Below, one piece after another: positions 7,567 through 14,387 of a stretch of DNA of 20,791 nucleotides; positions within the stretch are counted from its first letter, which is position 1; the number at the start of each line of letters is the position of its first letter. The DNA comes from a bacterium. GTDB taxonomy: Bacteria > Patescibacteriota > Microgenomatia > Daviesbacterales > UBA10151. Made by a program: the position numbers and the translations under genes. The notes under the pieces are model-generated. The model saw nothing but the letters and a program-made list of their open reading frames with translations. It was not told where the DNA came from and searched no databases. The stretch lies in NCBI GenBank assembly GCA_027364775.1, contig DAHXOS010000067.1, positions 1 through 20,791 on the forward strand. The letters are read 5' to 3'.

Positions 7567-8441
7567 ATTTATTTAAAAAGAAAACCCAATACGAACATCT
7601 TAGAAAAAAATGGATTGCAAAAAATAAATCCATTACTCAAAATCTTTTTGATAAACATTTAAAAAATGTTGCAGTTGGATCATTAGGTGGACTGATGTTA
7701 CTCACAACACCGGGTTTATATATACCTCCCCAGCCTACTCTTTTGAATAATGGGCCAAAAATTTCAAGTACAGAAGACAAAAATGCTTTGCTAAAAACTG
7801 AGCTGATTAATAAAGTACCATCTGAGATGAGGAATCTAACATCTGAAGAAGAAAAAGCAATTGCTGAAGTTGTGTATAAAGATCTTAACATTAAGGTTAG
7901 TGGAGAGTTAGAAGGAAAGAGATTAAATAGAAGTTATGGCTTAATAGGCGGAGAGCAGCACCTTTATAGGTATCCTGGTGATAATGTTTATGCTCATGCA
8001 AAAAATGCTCAAGATTGGGCGATGTTTAGCTCAGCGGGAATAGCTCCGGGGCTTGGAGCTTGGGGTTATTTTGCTCCTTCTCAATCTCAAATGACAAAAG
8101 AAGATGATGAGAAAGAAAGGTGGTATATCGCGGTTCAAACATTTTTATCTCCGGGATTTTCAGAGAGAGTTGCAGAGTATCGGGATTTTTATAAGTATCG
8201 TAAAATGTTAGTGATAAATCCCAAAACCGGTCAGGCAGTTGTTGCCAATATTGCTGATGCCGGTCCCGCAGAATGGACTGGTAAACATTTAGGTGGATCA
8301 CCGGAGGTAATGTATGAATTGGGCTTAGCTAATGGACCAAGAAAAGGAGGAGTAGTTTATATGTTTATTGATGATCCAAATAATCAAATACCTTTAGGTC
8401 CGGTATATGGAAAGGAAGCATCGTTTATCGCCAATAAATAA
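7563..8441 (+). CDS. Exported protein with a double-psi beta-barrel (RlpA/3D-like) domain
   Basis: 292 residues. A lysine-rich N-terminus and a hydrophobic segment (about 35-52) suggest a membrane anchor or signal. The C-terminal part holds MLVINPKTGQAVVANIADAGP (about 215-235), then WTGKHLGGSPEVMYELGL and KGGVVYMFID. This resembles the double-psi beta-barrel of RlpA-like, expansin-like and 3D-domain proteins, where an Asp (here D232 in DAGP) is a key residue and the 'G..L..SP..M..LG' helix follows. Such domains often bind or cleave peptidoglycan glycan strands, so a cell-wall role outside the membrane is the best inference. The start overlaps the secD stop by 4 bases and the next gene begins 2 bases after its stop, so it is translationally coupled inside secD-secF. 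I cannot name an exact family. Confidence 0.7.
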   Translation: MNLFKKKTQYEHLRKKWIAKNKSITQNLFDKHLKNVAVGSLGGLMLLTTPGLYIPPQPTLLNNGPKISSTEDKNALLKTELINKVPSEMRNLTSEEEKAIAEVVYKDLNIKVSGELEGKRLNRSYGLIGGEQHLYRYPGDNVYAHAKNAQDWAMFSSAGIAPGLGAWGYFAPSQSQMTKEDDEKERWYIAVQTFLSPGFSERVAEYRDFYKYRKMLVINPKTGQAVVANIADAGPAEWTGKHLGGSPEVMYELGLANGPRKGGVVYMFIDDPNNQIPLGPVYGKEASFIANK

Positions 8442-8442
8442 T

Positions 8443-8787
8443 ATGAGTAAAAAACATTTTTATAGTCATTTAATTCAAGTTGAAAGTATCGTTATAGAAT
8501 TGGATAACATGGATTTAACAGAGAAAGAAAAAATGCACCTGGCAAGTTTAGTTGATTCAAATTTACATCATACAATCTTAGATGTGATAATGTCTGAATT
8601 ATCAGATAGCGATAAACAGATATTTTTAAAACATTTATCAAATAACGATCACTCTCAAATTTGGGAACACCTTAACGGAAAAGTAGATAACATTGAGGAT
8701 AAAATTAAAACTGCCATAGAAGATCTAAAGAAAGATTTACATCAGGATATTAATGAAGCTAAAAGATTAAAAAAGGGAGAAAAATAA
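8443..8787 (+). CDS. Small helical protein of unknown function
   Basis: 114 residues from the ATG at 8443; an upstream in-frame ATG at 8407 lies within the previous gene and is less likely. The composition is acidic, basic and leucine-rich without hydrophobic helices, so it is predicted to be all-helical and cytoplasmic. The pattern DLTEKEKMHLASLVDSNLHHTILDVIMSELSDSDKQIFLKHL, followed by a probable coiled coil (KVDNIEDKIKTAIEDLKKDL), resembles short helical proteins common in CPR genomes. I do not recognise a characterised family. The stop shares one base with the secF start (TAATG), so it is tightly coupled to secF. Confidence 0.7.
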   Translation: MSKKHFYSHLIQVESIVIELDNMDLTEKEKMHLASLVDSNLHHTILDVIMSELSDSDKQIFLKHLSNNDHSQIWEHLNGKVDNIEDKIKTAIEDLKKDLHQDINEAKRLKKGEK

Positions 8788-9650
8788 TGCTACATTTAAT
8801 GAGATACAAACTGGCTTTTTTTATCTTTTCAACTTTAATTATTTTGCCTGGTCTTTACTTTTTGTTTACTGCCGGACTTAAATTTGGAATAGATTTTACC
8901 GGCGGTAGTTTATTGGAATATAAATTTGAGAAAACACCAAAGATAGAGGATTTGCAAAAATATGGAACTGTTACCCCTGAAAATAATAATACTTTTATAA
9001 TTAGGACTAAGCCTTTAGAACAAAAAGACATAACTAATTTAAAACAGGAATTAGAAAACAAATATAGCAAAATTGAAGTCAGAAGAGAAGAGAATGTAGG
9101 TCCCACTATCGGTAAGGAATTGGAACAAAAAGCAGTTTATGCTTTACTTTTAGCTGGTTTAATGATTGTTCTTTATATAACTTATTCTTTTAGAAAAGTT
9201 CCCCGGCCAGCTTCATCTTTTAGATTTGGTGTTGCTGCAATAGTAGCTTTGGTTCACGATGTATTGGTTGTTTTAGGGTTATTCGCTTTTTTGGGTAAGT
9301 TTTATAATGTTGAGATTGATTCACTGTTTGTGACGGCATTACTGACTGTAATTGGATTTTCAGTCCATGATACTATTGTTGTTTTTGACAGAATTAGAGA
9401 AAATTTACCCAAATATCTATCGAAAAATTTTTCAGAAATTGCGGATATTTCTATTACCCAAACTTTAGCCCGGTCATTAAATACTTCTTTAACTGTAGTA
9501 TTTGTACTACTAGCATTGTTGTTGTTTGGTGGAATTACAATTAAATGGTTTGTAGTTGCTTTACTAACAGGTATTATCTCCGGAACTTATTCTTCAATCT
9601 TTAACGCAACTGCATTACTTGCCTGGTGGGAAGAAAGATTAGGGCATTAA
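8787..9650 (+). CDS. secF: Protein translocase subunit SecF
   Basis: 287-residue partner of SecD in the proton-driven SecDF complex. It has an N-terminal helix (about 9-29), then the signature LKFGIDFTGGSLLEYKF (31-47) and a short periplasmic domain ending RREENVGPTIGKEL. Five further helices follow, including AIVALVHDVLVVLGLFAF, TALLTVIGFSVHDTIVVFDRIRENL and ARSLNTSLTVVFVLLALLLFGG. Length is normal (E. coli 323). It is the last intact gene of the secD operon. A peptide deformylase remnant, in a different frame, begins at or just inside its 3' end. Confidence 0.96.
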   Translation: MLHLMRYKLAFFIFSTLIILPGLYFLFTAGLKFGIDFTGGSLLEYKFEKTPKIEDLQKYGTVTPENNNTFIIRTKPLEQKDITNLKQELENKYSKIEVRREENVGPTIGKELEQKAVYALLLAGLMIVLYITYSFRKVPRPASSFRFGVAAIVALVHDVLVVLGLFAFLGKFYNVEIDSLFVTALLTVIGFSVHDTIVVFDRIRENLPKYLSKNFSEIADISITQTLARSLNTSLTVVFVLLALLLFGGITIKWFVVALLTGIISGTYSSIFNATALLAWWEERLGH

Positions 9651-9814
9651 AGATTGAAGAAGATTTTAGTGGTTATACTGCCAGGATTTTTCAGCATGAA
9701 ATTGATCATTTAAATGGCAAAGAGTTTGTAAAATACCGCAATAACCAAGCTTAGAGAAATAGGTCAAAAAAATTATCTTTTGAAAAATGGAAACAAATTA
9801 AAGGTTTAAGTTAA
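9629..9814 (+). pseudogene. def: Remnant of peptide deformylase (C-terminal part only)
   Basis: Directly after secF, in another frame, the translation reads KIEEDFSGYTARIFQHEID and then HLNGKEFVKYRNNQA before TAG (9752-9754). This is the C-terminal motif 3 region of peptide deformylase (QHExDHLxG), including the two metal-binding histidines and the catalytic Glu. Read past the TAG, the frame continues RNRSKKLSFEKWKQIKGLS to TAA at 9812-9814, which also looks like a deformylase tail. The N-terminal half with GxGLAAxQ and EGCLS is missing and there is no start codon in place, so it cannot make an enzyme. The left border is uncertain: bases 9629-9650 overlap the secF end. It ends 9 bases into the 3' end of the convergent CCA gene. 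A full-length copy presumably exists elsewhere. Confidence 0.8.
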
Positions 9815-11185
9815 TTGTTTAGTTCTTTTCAGGAGGTATTCTTTATTATTTTTAGAATTATCTTCCAAGACTTCTTCAAATAACTTTTGTAAAATTTCAC
9901 CCACTTTTCGAGAGGGTGAAATACTTAACTCTTTCATAACATCTTCACCATTTAATTTTAAGTCGGCTATAGAAAAAGGTTTATGTAAAACCTGTTTTAT
10001 TCTTTCCTTAAATTTTTCCATTCTCCAGGAAGTAGCTGTTGCAGTCCCTCCACCTAATCTATCGGCCACCCTTACTGCCATCATATCTTCAATATTTTCT
10101 TGGCCTACATTTTTAATAAATCTCCTGATTGCAGAATCTGTTTGATTTTCATCAACAGTAAATAAGTGCCATCTGACCAACCGCTCAACTTTTTCAGTAT
10201 CTTTATTAGAAAGCTTCAATCTTTGAGAAATAGTTTTTGCAATCTTTGCTCCGGCAACATCGTGCTCATAAAAGGTTACATTACCATCACTTTGAATATT
10301 AACAGTTTTAGGTTTTCCAATATCATGAATTAGTGCAATAAATCTAATTAGAGGATCTTTTGAAGGACAGTGTTCTAAAGAAGAGAGAGAGTGTTCACCG
10401 ATATCGTAAACTCTATTATGTTTTGGTCCTTCTTGAACTAAACCAAAACACTCCTCTAATTCAGGTATAATAAATTTTAATAATCCACCAGACCTTAACA
10501 ATTCAACTCCTTTTCGAGGATTATTGGAACCAAGAATTTTAAATAGTTCATCCCGTATTCTTTCCCAGGAAATTTTGGTTATAAGGTGAGAATTTTTTTT
10601 AACTGCACTAAAAGTATCTTTTTCTATTTCAAAATCTAGTTGAGTAGACAAGCGCACAGCCCGCATTAATCTTAAGGCATCCTCATTAAATCTTTTATCA
10701 GGATTCCCTACTGCTCTAATTATTTTTTTATTAATATCTTCTTTAGCAGAAAAAGGATCTATAATTTCCTGATTTTTATTTAAAGCCAGTGCATTAATTG
10801 TAAAATCACGTCTTTTTAAATCCTCTGCTATTTTATCTGTCCATTCAACTTCTTCCGGTCTCCTAAAATCATGGTAATTTGATTCTTTTCTCATTGTTGT
10901 AATTTCTAAAAGACCTAAGTCAGAAGAAATACCAACAGTTCCAAATTGATTATTATAAAAAGGTTCTCCTAAAGTTAAACTATTTTGTAAATCTTTTCCT
11001 AAAAAACCTTCAGAGAAAATTTCCAAGATTTGTCCGGGGTTTGCATCAGTTGTAAAATCCCAATCTTTAATATCTCTACCTAAAATTAAATCACGTACAG
11101 CTCCGCCTACTATATAAGCTTGATAACCTTTGTCCGCTAGTTTATTTAGAATTTGGATTACCTCATTTGGTAGATGATAATTCAT
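9806..11185 (-). CDS. cca: CCA-adding tRNA nucleotidyltransferase with HD domain
   Basis: 459 residues from the ATG at 11185. It adds or repairs the 3' CCA end of tRNAs in the cytoplasm. The class II nucleotidyltransferase head has AYIVGGAVRD (24-32) and the metal-binding DWDFTT (41-46), then KRRDFTINALAL and the RNA-binding region with RFNEDALRLMRAVRLSTQL and SWERIRDELFKIL. An HD phosphohydrolase-like domain follows (FIALIHDIGKP, EHDVAGAKIAK, ERLVRWHLF). An in-frame GTG at 11227 would add 14 residues (473 in all). I prefer the ATG because a -35/-10 pair lies just upstream of it, with the -10 ending 8 bases before it, so a transcript from that promoter could not include the GTG. It is divergent from recJ. 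Confidence 0.92.
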   Translation of the reverse strand: MNYHLPNEVIQILNKLADKGYQAYIVGGAVRDLILGRDIKDWDFTTDANPGQILEIFSEGFLGKDLQNSLTLGEPFYNNQFGTVGISSDLGLLEITTMRKESNYHDFRRPEEVEWTDKIAEDLKRRDFTINALALNKNQEIIDPFSAKEDINKKIIRAVGNPDKRFNEDALRLMRAVRLSTQLDFEIEKDTFSAVKKNSHLITKISWERIRDELFKILGSNNPRKGVELLRSGGLLKFIIPELEECFGLVQEGPKHNRVYDIGEHSLSSLEHCPSKDPLIRFIALIHDIGKPKTVNIQSDGNVTFYEHDVAGAKIAKTISQRLKLSNKDTEKVERLVRWHLFTVDENQTDSAIRRFIKNVGQENIEDMMAVRVADRLGGGTATATSWRMEKFKERIKQVLHKPFSIADLKLNGEDVMKELSISPSRKVGEILQKLFEEVLEDNSKNNKEYLLKRTKQLT

Positions 11186-11193
11186 ATGATCTA

Positions 11194-11222
11194 ATTTTAC
11201 GTCAGAGGATAGACTGAGGCAA
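11194..11222 (-). promoter_or_regulatory. Promoter of cca (leaderless); fixes the start codon
   Basis: On the minus strand, TTGCCT (11222-11217) and TAAAAT (11199-11194) are 17 bases apart. The -10 ends 8 bases before the ATG at 11185, so the predicted leader is 0-3 bases. Confidence 0.6.
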
Positions 11223-11235
11223 GGCACGTTTATTA

Positions 11236-11244
11236 TGCTACAAT
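11236..11244 (+). promoter_or_regulatory. Extended -10 promoter of recJ (near-leaderless)
   Basis: TG (11236-11237), one base, then TACAAT (11239-11244): an extended -10 element that can work without a good -35. It ends 10 bases before the ATG at 11255 and no Shine-Dalgarno sequence is present. Confidence 0.6.
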
Positions 11245-11254
11245 ATTTAACATT

Positions 11255-12853
11255 ATGACAAAGGTTTGGAGAATAAAAGAAAAAACAACCGGAGATTTAA
11301 TAGAGCAACTGCTTATTAACCGAGGGATAAAAAGTGAAAAAGAGAAACAAGAATTTTTTAATCCAAAATTAAATTATTATTCAAAGGATTTGGAAATTCC
11401 AAATATAGAAAAAGGACTAAAAAGAATTAGACAGGCAATTCAAAAACAGGAATTAATTATTGTGTATGGTGATTATGATGTTGATGGAGTTTGTGCTTCG
11501 GCAATTTTATATAAAGGGTTAACCTCTTTAGGGGCAAAGGTTTTGCCGTATATACCACATAGAGAAAAAGAGGGTTATGGGCTTTCAAAATTAGGTTTAG
11601 AATTTGCCAGAGATTCAGGAGCACAGCTTGTAATTACAGTTGATAACGGGATTGTTGCTTTAGAACAAGCAAAATTTGCAAAAGAGTTGGGTTTAGATTT
11701 AATTATTACAGATCATCATTTACCTTTGGATCAAAAACCTGATGTTTTTACTATAGTTCATTCAACCAAGATGTGTGGAGCAGCAGTTGCTTGGTGTTTA
11801 ATAAAAGATGAAATAAGTAAACCTTTATCTAGGGAGTTGCTACAGTTTGTAGCAATTGCAACGGTTGCAGACCATATACCACTTTTAGGTTTGGGTAGAG
11901 CTTTTGTTAATGAAGGATTAAAAGAAATTAATAAAAGTAATAATTTAGGACTGAGAGCTTTAGCAAGTGAATGTGCAATTGATTTACCGGCGGTTACCTC
12001 CTACGAAATAGGACATCAAATTGCACCAAGACTTAACGCAGTTGGTCGATTAGAACATGCAATCGATGCACTCAGAATGCTTTGTACAAAAGATTTAATT
12101 AAGGCGCGTAAATTAGCACAGATGCTTTGTGAGATTAATATAACCCGCCAGGAATTAACTTTAAAAGCAGTGGAAGAAGCAAAGATTTGGATTCACAATA
12201 ATCCAAATAAAAAAATAAATATATTACATTCTAAGGATTGGAAAGAAGGAATTATTGGGTTAGTTGCTGCTAGAGTATGTGAGGATTCTAGTAGGCCATC
12301 AATTGCAATTTCTGTAGGCGAAAATGGAACAGCAAAAGGTTCAGCAAGATCGTTACCGGGAGTCAATATCGTTGAGATTATCAGACAATCATCTGATTTA
12401 TTAATTGATATTGGTGGACATGAAGGAGCAGCAGGTTTTTCTATTGCAACAGAGAAGATAGAAGAATTTATTTTAAAAATAGAATCTATCGCTGATTCTT
12501 TACCGGATGAATTATCACAGTATTTAGAAGTTGAGGCAGAAGTTCCCATAAATAAATTAACTAAATTACAAGTTAAAGAAATTGATAAATTTGAACCTTT
12601 TGGTGTAAATAACCCTAAACCTTTACTTGCCACTTTTAATATGAAAATTTCAGATATTAAAACAGTAGGGGAAGGGGATAGACATTTAAAGTTTAAAGCG
12701 GATGGAATAGATGCAATAGCCTTTGGTTTTGGGTATTTAAAAGACTTACTACTAAAAGATAAATTAGTAGCTCTTGCCTATAATTTAGAAATTAATAAAT
12801 TTAGAGGGCAGGAAAATCTCCAATTAAAAGTTAAAGATATCCAAATAAATTAA
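11255..12853 (+). CDS. recJ: Single-strand-specific 5'-3' exonuclease RecJ
   Basis: 532-residue DHH-superfamily exonuclease that degrades 5' single-strand ends in recombinational and mismatch repair. The DHH domain shows motif I IVYGDYDVDGVCAS (D73, D75, D77), VITVDNGI (127-133), the namesake DHH in IITDHHLP (153-155), GAAVAWCL and VAIATVADHIPL. These are followed by the RecJ-specific HQIAPRLNAVGRLEHA. The DHHA1 domain has GIIGLVAARV and IGGHEGAAGFSI (about 386-397). The C-terminal OB-like domain holds FEPFGVNNPKPLLATFN. It is a little shorter than the E. coli enzyme (577). Its stop is 8 bases from that of the convergent small gene at 12862. Confidence 0.95.
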   Translation: MTKVWRIKEKTTGDLIEQLLINRGIKSEKEKQEFFNPKLNYYSKDLEIPNIEKGLKRIRQAIQKQELIIVYGDYDVDGVCASAILYKGLTSLGAKVLPYIPHREKEGYGLSKLGLEFARDSGAQLVITVDNGIVALEQAKFAKELGLDLIITDHHLPLDQKPDVFTIVHSTKMCGAAVAWCLIKDEISKPLSRELLQFVAIATVADHIPLLGLGRAFVNEGLKEINKSNNLGLRALASECAIDLPAVTSYEIGHQIAPRLNAVGRLEHAIDALRMLCTKDLIKARKLAQMLCEINITRQELTLKAVEEAKIWIHNNPNKKINILHSKDWKEGIIGLVAARVCEDSSRPSIAISVGENGTAKGSARSLPGVNIVEIIRQSSDLLIDIGGHEGAAGFSIATEKIEEFILKIESIADSLPDELSQYLEVEAEVPINKLTKLQVKEIDKFEPFGVNNPKPLLATFNMKISDIKTVGEGDRHLKFKADGIDAIAFGFGYLKDLLLKDKLVALAYNLEINKFRGQENLQLKVKDIQIN

Positions 12854-12861
12854 ATTATTAC

Positions 12862-13059
12862 TTAGAGTATTTGTTGTTTGGCTTCTAAACTTTGAAGTAT
12901 TCTTTGACCCCCACGTCCAGAAACTATTTTTAGTAATTCAGCCATCGCTGCTTGATGTTTTGGAGTTTCAGGTGCAATTTTTTTAGCAACTGCAACGTTG
13001 TTGATTGCTCTTGCAACATCAATTTCTGTAATGGATCTATTTATTAAATTATCAACCAT
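12862..13059 (-). CDS. Small orphan protein A (MVDN start), unknown function
   Basis: 65 residues that I cannot assign to a family. The sequence is mostly helical, without membrane segments or cysteines: MVDNLINRSITEIDVARAI at the start, an Ala-rich middle and IVSGRGGQRILQSL near the end. It is the second gene of a probable pair, 34 bases behind orphan B, and has a strong ribosome site (AAAGGAGG) in the 27-base segment shared with genes B and C. Expression probably depends on the attenuator-like leader upstream of B. The shared start segment and codon-like composition support a real gene. Confidence 0.6.
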   Translation of the reverse strand: MVDNLINRSITEIDVARAINNVAVAKKIAPETPKHQAAMAELLKIVSGRGGQRILQSLEAKQQIL

Positions 13060-13078
13060 TTATATTTCCTCCTTTCTT
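13052..13078 (-). repeat. Shared RBS/start segment, copy A
   Basis: 27-base segment on the minus strand: AAGAAAGGAGGAAA, a short A/T spacer, then ATGGTTGA. It differs from copy C (14572-14598) at two positions. It contains the Shine-Dalgarno site and first codons of the 65-residue gene. Confidence 0.8.
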
Positions 13079-13093
13079 AAAAGTTTAAATGGA

Positions 13094-13306
13094 TTAAACA
13101 AATCCAAGTTTTTTAATACCCTCATTTAATCTAGTAGGTACTAGAAATTTTCCTACTGATGCAGTCCTTTGAGAATGTACCAAAGATAAGTCTTCACTCT
13201 TTGATGCATTTGGTGTTTCATTAGAAACTCCAGTTTTCTCACTAGAACCCCATCCTTTGTGGGGTGGTCTAACAAATGAGTATTCACGATCACATCTCTC
13301 TACCAT
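13094..13306 (-). CDS. Small orphan protein B (MVER start), unknown function
   Basis: 70 residues, with no recognised family. The start MVERCDREYSFVRPPHKGWG is followed by a Ser/Thr/Asn-rich, probably disordered middle (about 21-48) and a short basic-hydrophobic tail (VGKFLVPTRLNEGIKKLGFV). There is one Cys (C5) and no membrane helix. It is the first full gene downstream of the leader ORF and terminator at 13414-13573, so it is likely transcribed only by read-through. It has the shared strong ribosome site. The chain beyond the start segment is not similar to A or C. Confidence 0.55.
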   Translation of the reverse strand: MVERCDREYSFVRPPHKGWGSSEKTGVSNETPNASKSEDLSLVHSQRTASVGKFLVPTRLNEGIKKLGFV

Positions 13307-13325
13307 TTTTGTTTCCTCCTTTCTT
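13299..13325 (-). repeat. Shared RBS/start segment, copy B
   Basis: 27-base segment on the minus strand: AAGAAAGGAGGAAA, spacer CAAAA, then ATGGTAGA. It differs from copy C by a single base. It carries the Shine-Dalgarno site and first codons of the 70-residue gene. Confidence 0.8.
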
Positions 13326-13413
13326 TTAAAATTTTAGATAAGGATCTATTCTTAATGTGTTTGGCTAGTACCAAATACTACAGAACCTTGTCTTTTGACT
13401 ACCGTCAAAACAT

Positions 13414-13436
13414 AAAAAAACCTCCCGTTGGGGAGG
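13414..13436 (-). terminator. Attenuator-like terminator upstream of orphan B
   Basis: On the minus strand, CCTCCC and GGGAGG enclose a 4-base loop and run into seven T's (13420-13414). The stem bases are identical to those of the terminator at 16265-16286. Because a gene with its own ribosome site follows in the same direction without a visible new promoter, it probably acts as a conditional terminator. A T-run on the plus side (13441-13446) could make it bidirectional. Confidence 0.75.
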
Positions 13437-13439
13437 CCT

Positions 13440-13534
13440 ATTTTTTACTTAAAACCTAATGGTTTAAAGTATTAAACAGCTCCCTCCTTTCGGAAGGTAA
13501 AGTAAAAAAAGTTTTTTACTATAGCTGTTTTCAT
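13440..13534 (-). ncRNA. Structured leader RNA overlapping the mini-ORF
   Basis: Minus-strand RNA can fold into a closing stem AAACAGCT/AGCTGTTT that encloses two hairpins. One is AGTAAAAAA/TTTTTTACT. The other is a 6-bp CCTTCC/GGAGGG stem (one G-U pair) capped by a GAAA tetraloop. A further hairpin with ACTTTAAACC/GGTTTTAAGT arms (one mismatch) precedes the terminator. The pairings are seen directly; that they form in the cell is inference. Confidence 0.5.
13472..13534 (-). CDS. Leaderless mini-ORF, Phe/Tyr-rich (possible leader peptide)
   Basis: 20-residue ORF starting MKTAIVK, with the run NFFYFTF and ending RKEGAV. The ATG lies 10 bases after the -10 hexamer of a promoter with a consensus -35, so the peptide would be made from a leaderless RNA. 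Five aromatic codons in six positions, several hairpins and then a terminator recall the Phe attenuators of enterobacteria (pheA, pheST). The downstream genes are not Phe-related orphans, however, so the inducing signal is unknown. The GAG-GGA codons give GGGAG, which can pair with CTCCC in the terminator's 5' arm. It could alternatively be a chance ORF in a structured RNA. Confidence 0.45.
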   Translation of the reverse strand: MKTAIVKNFFYFTFRKEGAV

Positions 13535-13544
13535 ATATGAAATT

Positions 13545-13573
13545 ATATTATCAGTTAAATATTTTTTTGTCAA
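13545..13573 (-). promoter_or_regulatory. Promoter of the Phe-rich leader and orphan genes B-A
   Basis: On the minus strand, consensus TTGACA (13573-13568) and TAATAT (13550-13545) are 17 bases apart. An overlapping TATAAT (13547-13542) is an alternative -10. The -35 lies over the stop codon of the upstream SAM-adenosyltransferase-like gene. Confidence 0.7.
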
Positions 13574-14340
13574 ATTTCTTGGCCTAGTTTTAAATTTAAA
13601 ATATCTTTAGCACTTTTTCCTTGGGCTACAATCTCTAAAAATCTATTTTGGTTAATTCCAGAACTACCAGTAATAATTGCAACCTCATCATCCGGGACTA
13701 AATTTAACCTATCATAATAGTTAAGTTTTAAATTAATCTGATCTAATTCTTGTTTTACTAAAGTAGTTTTACAATTTCCAAAATTATCTATCCACCAAAT
13801 AGTATTTGGGCATTCATTAACATTTTCTAAAAAATAATTTTCAATGGGGATATTAATACCATTACTTAACCATTTAGCAACTCTGGGTAAAAATTCAAAA
13901 CTTCTAAATTGCGTATGGACAACATGTTTATATAGAGTCTGATCAATAATATTTTCTGAAAGCAGAGATTTTAAAACACTGGATATATCCATTAAATTAA
14001 TCTCTGTTACTAAATTAAATTTTTTAACTAAAGATAAAGTTAAACCATCAATAGAAGAGATAACTAAAATGTTTTTATAATAAAAATATCCAAAAGGAGT
14101 CCCATTCTCCCATTTCTTAGCATCCTTATGACGAGGGGCCACATTAACAATAATAATGCCATTAGTATCACCTGCAGCATCGAGAGTATCTATTAAATTG
14201 CCAGCAGCTTCTAAATCAGAATTTACTCCAATAAAATTTATGGGCAATTTAAATAAAGTTGTAAGACGGGTAGTTTGTCTACCGCGAGCATTATCATCAT
14301 AACAATCGGTAATTACTGTTACAAAATTAACATCCTTCAT
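13570..14340 (-). CDS. SAM-hydroxide adenosyltransferase (DUF62)-like protein
   Basis: 256 residues from the ATG at 14340; an ATG 9 bases upstream at 14349 is in frame but overlaps the -10 box. It resembles the DUF62/SAM hydroxide adenosyltransferase family (relatives of fluorinase and chlorinase), which split S-adenosylmethionine to adenosine and methionine. Matches are VTVITDCYDDNARGR at the start, FIGVNSDLEAAGNLIDTLDAA, IIIVNVAPRHKD (family: VVDPGVG..R), VHTQFRSFEFLPRVAKWL (family: TFHGRDvFaPvaa.L) and IDNFGNCKTTL (family: iDrFGN..TN). The first Asp of the family's Asp-Arg-His triad appears as Asn in VNVAPR, so activity may differ. It is a single gene with its own promoter. Family assignment is by pattern only. 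Confidence 0.65.
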   Translation of the reverse strand: MKDVNFVTVITDCYDDNARGRQTTRLTTLFKLPINFIGVNSDLEAAGNLIDTLDAAGDTNGIIIVNVAPRHKDAKKWENGTPFGYFYYKNILVISSIDGLTLSLVKKFNLVTEINLMDISSVLKSLLSENIIDQTLYKHVVHTQFRSFEFLPRVAKWLSNGINIPIENYFLENVNECPNTIWWIDNFGNCKTTLVKQELDQINLKLNYYDRLNLVPDDEVAIITGSSGINQNRFLEIVAQGKSAKDILNLKLGQEI

Positions 14341-14348
14341 AAACAGCA

Positions 14349-14377
14349 ATTATATGCTTATATTAAATTTTTGTTAA
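14349..14377 (-). promoter_or_regulatory. Promoter of the DUF62-like gene (leaderless)
   Basis: On the minus strand, TTAACA (14377-14372) and a perfect TATAAT (14354-14349) are 17 bases apart. The -10 ends 8 bases before the ATG at 14340, predicting a leader of 1-2 bases and no Shine-Dalgarno sequence. Confidence 0.7.
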
Positions 14378-14387
14378 GTATATAGAA

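Noticed and set aside
7637..8301. Two minus-strand open frames inside the double-psi-barrel gene
   Set aside because: Antisense to a coupled operon gene with recognisable motifs; no signals for expression.
8407..8442. Upstream ATG for the 114-residue helical protein
   Set aside because: It lies inside the previous gene; the ATG at 8443 fits the tight stop-start spacing of the operon.
9806..11227. GTG at 11227 as the cca start
   Set aside because: The -35/-10 pair at 11222-11194 lies downstream of this GTG, and the conserved enzyme begins well after the ATG at 11185.
12193..12633. 146-codon minus-strand frame within recJ
   Set aside because: It covers the conserved DHHA1 domain in antisense; no independent support.
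13334..13410. Possible tRNA or other known small RNA in the hairpin-rich region before orphan B (for example TTTTGAC/GTCAAAA around GGTA)
   Set aside because: No acceptor stem, T-loop or anticodon arrangement; the hairpins are better seen as the 5' untranslated region of the orphan transcript.
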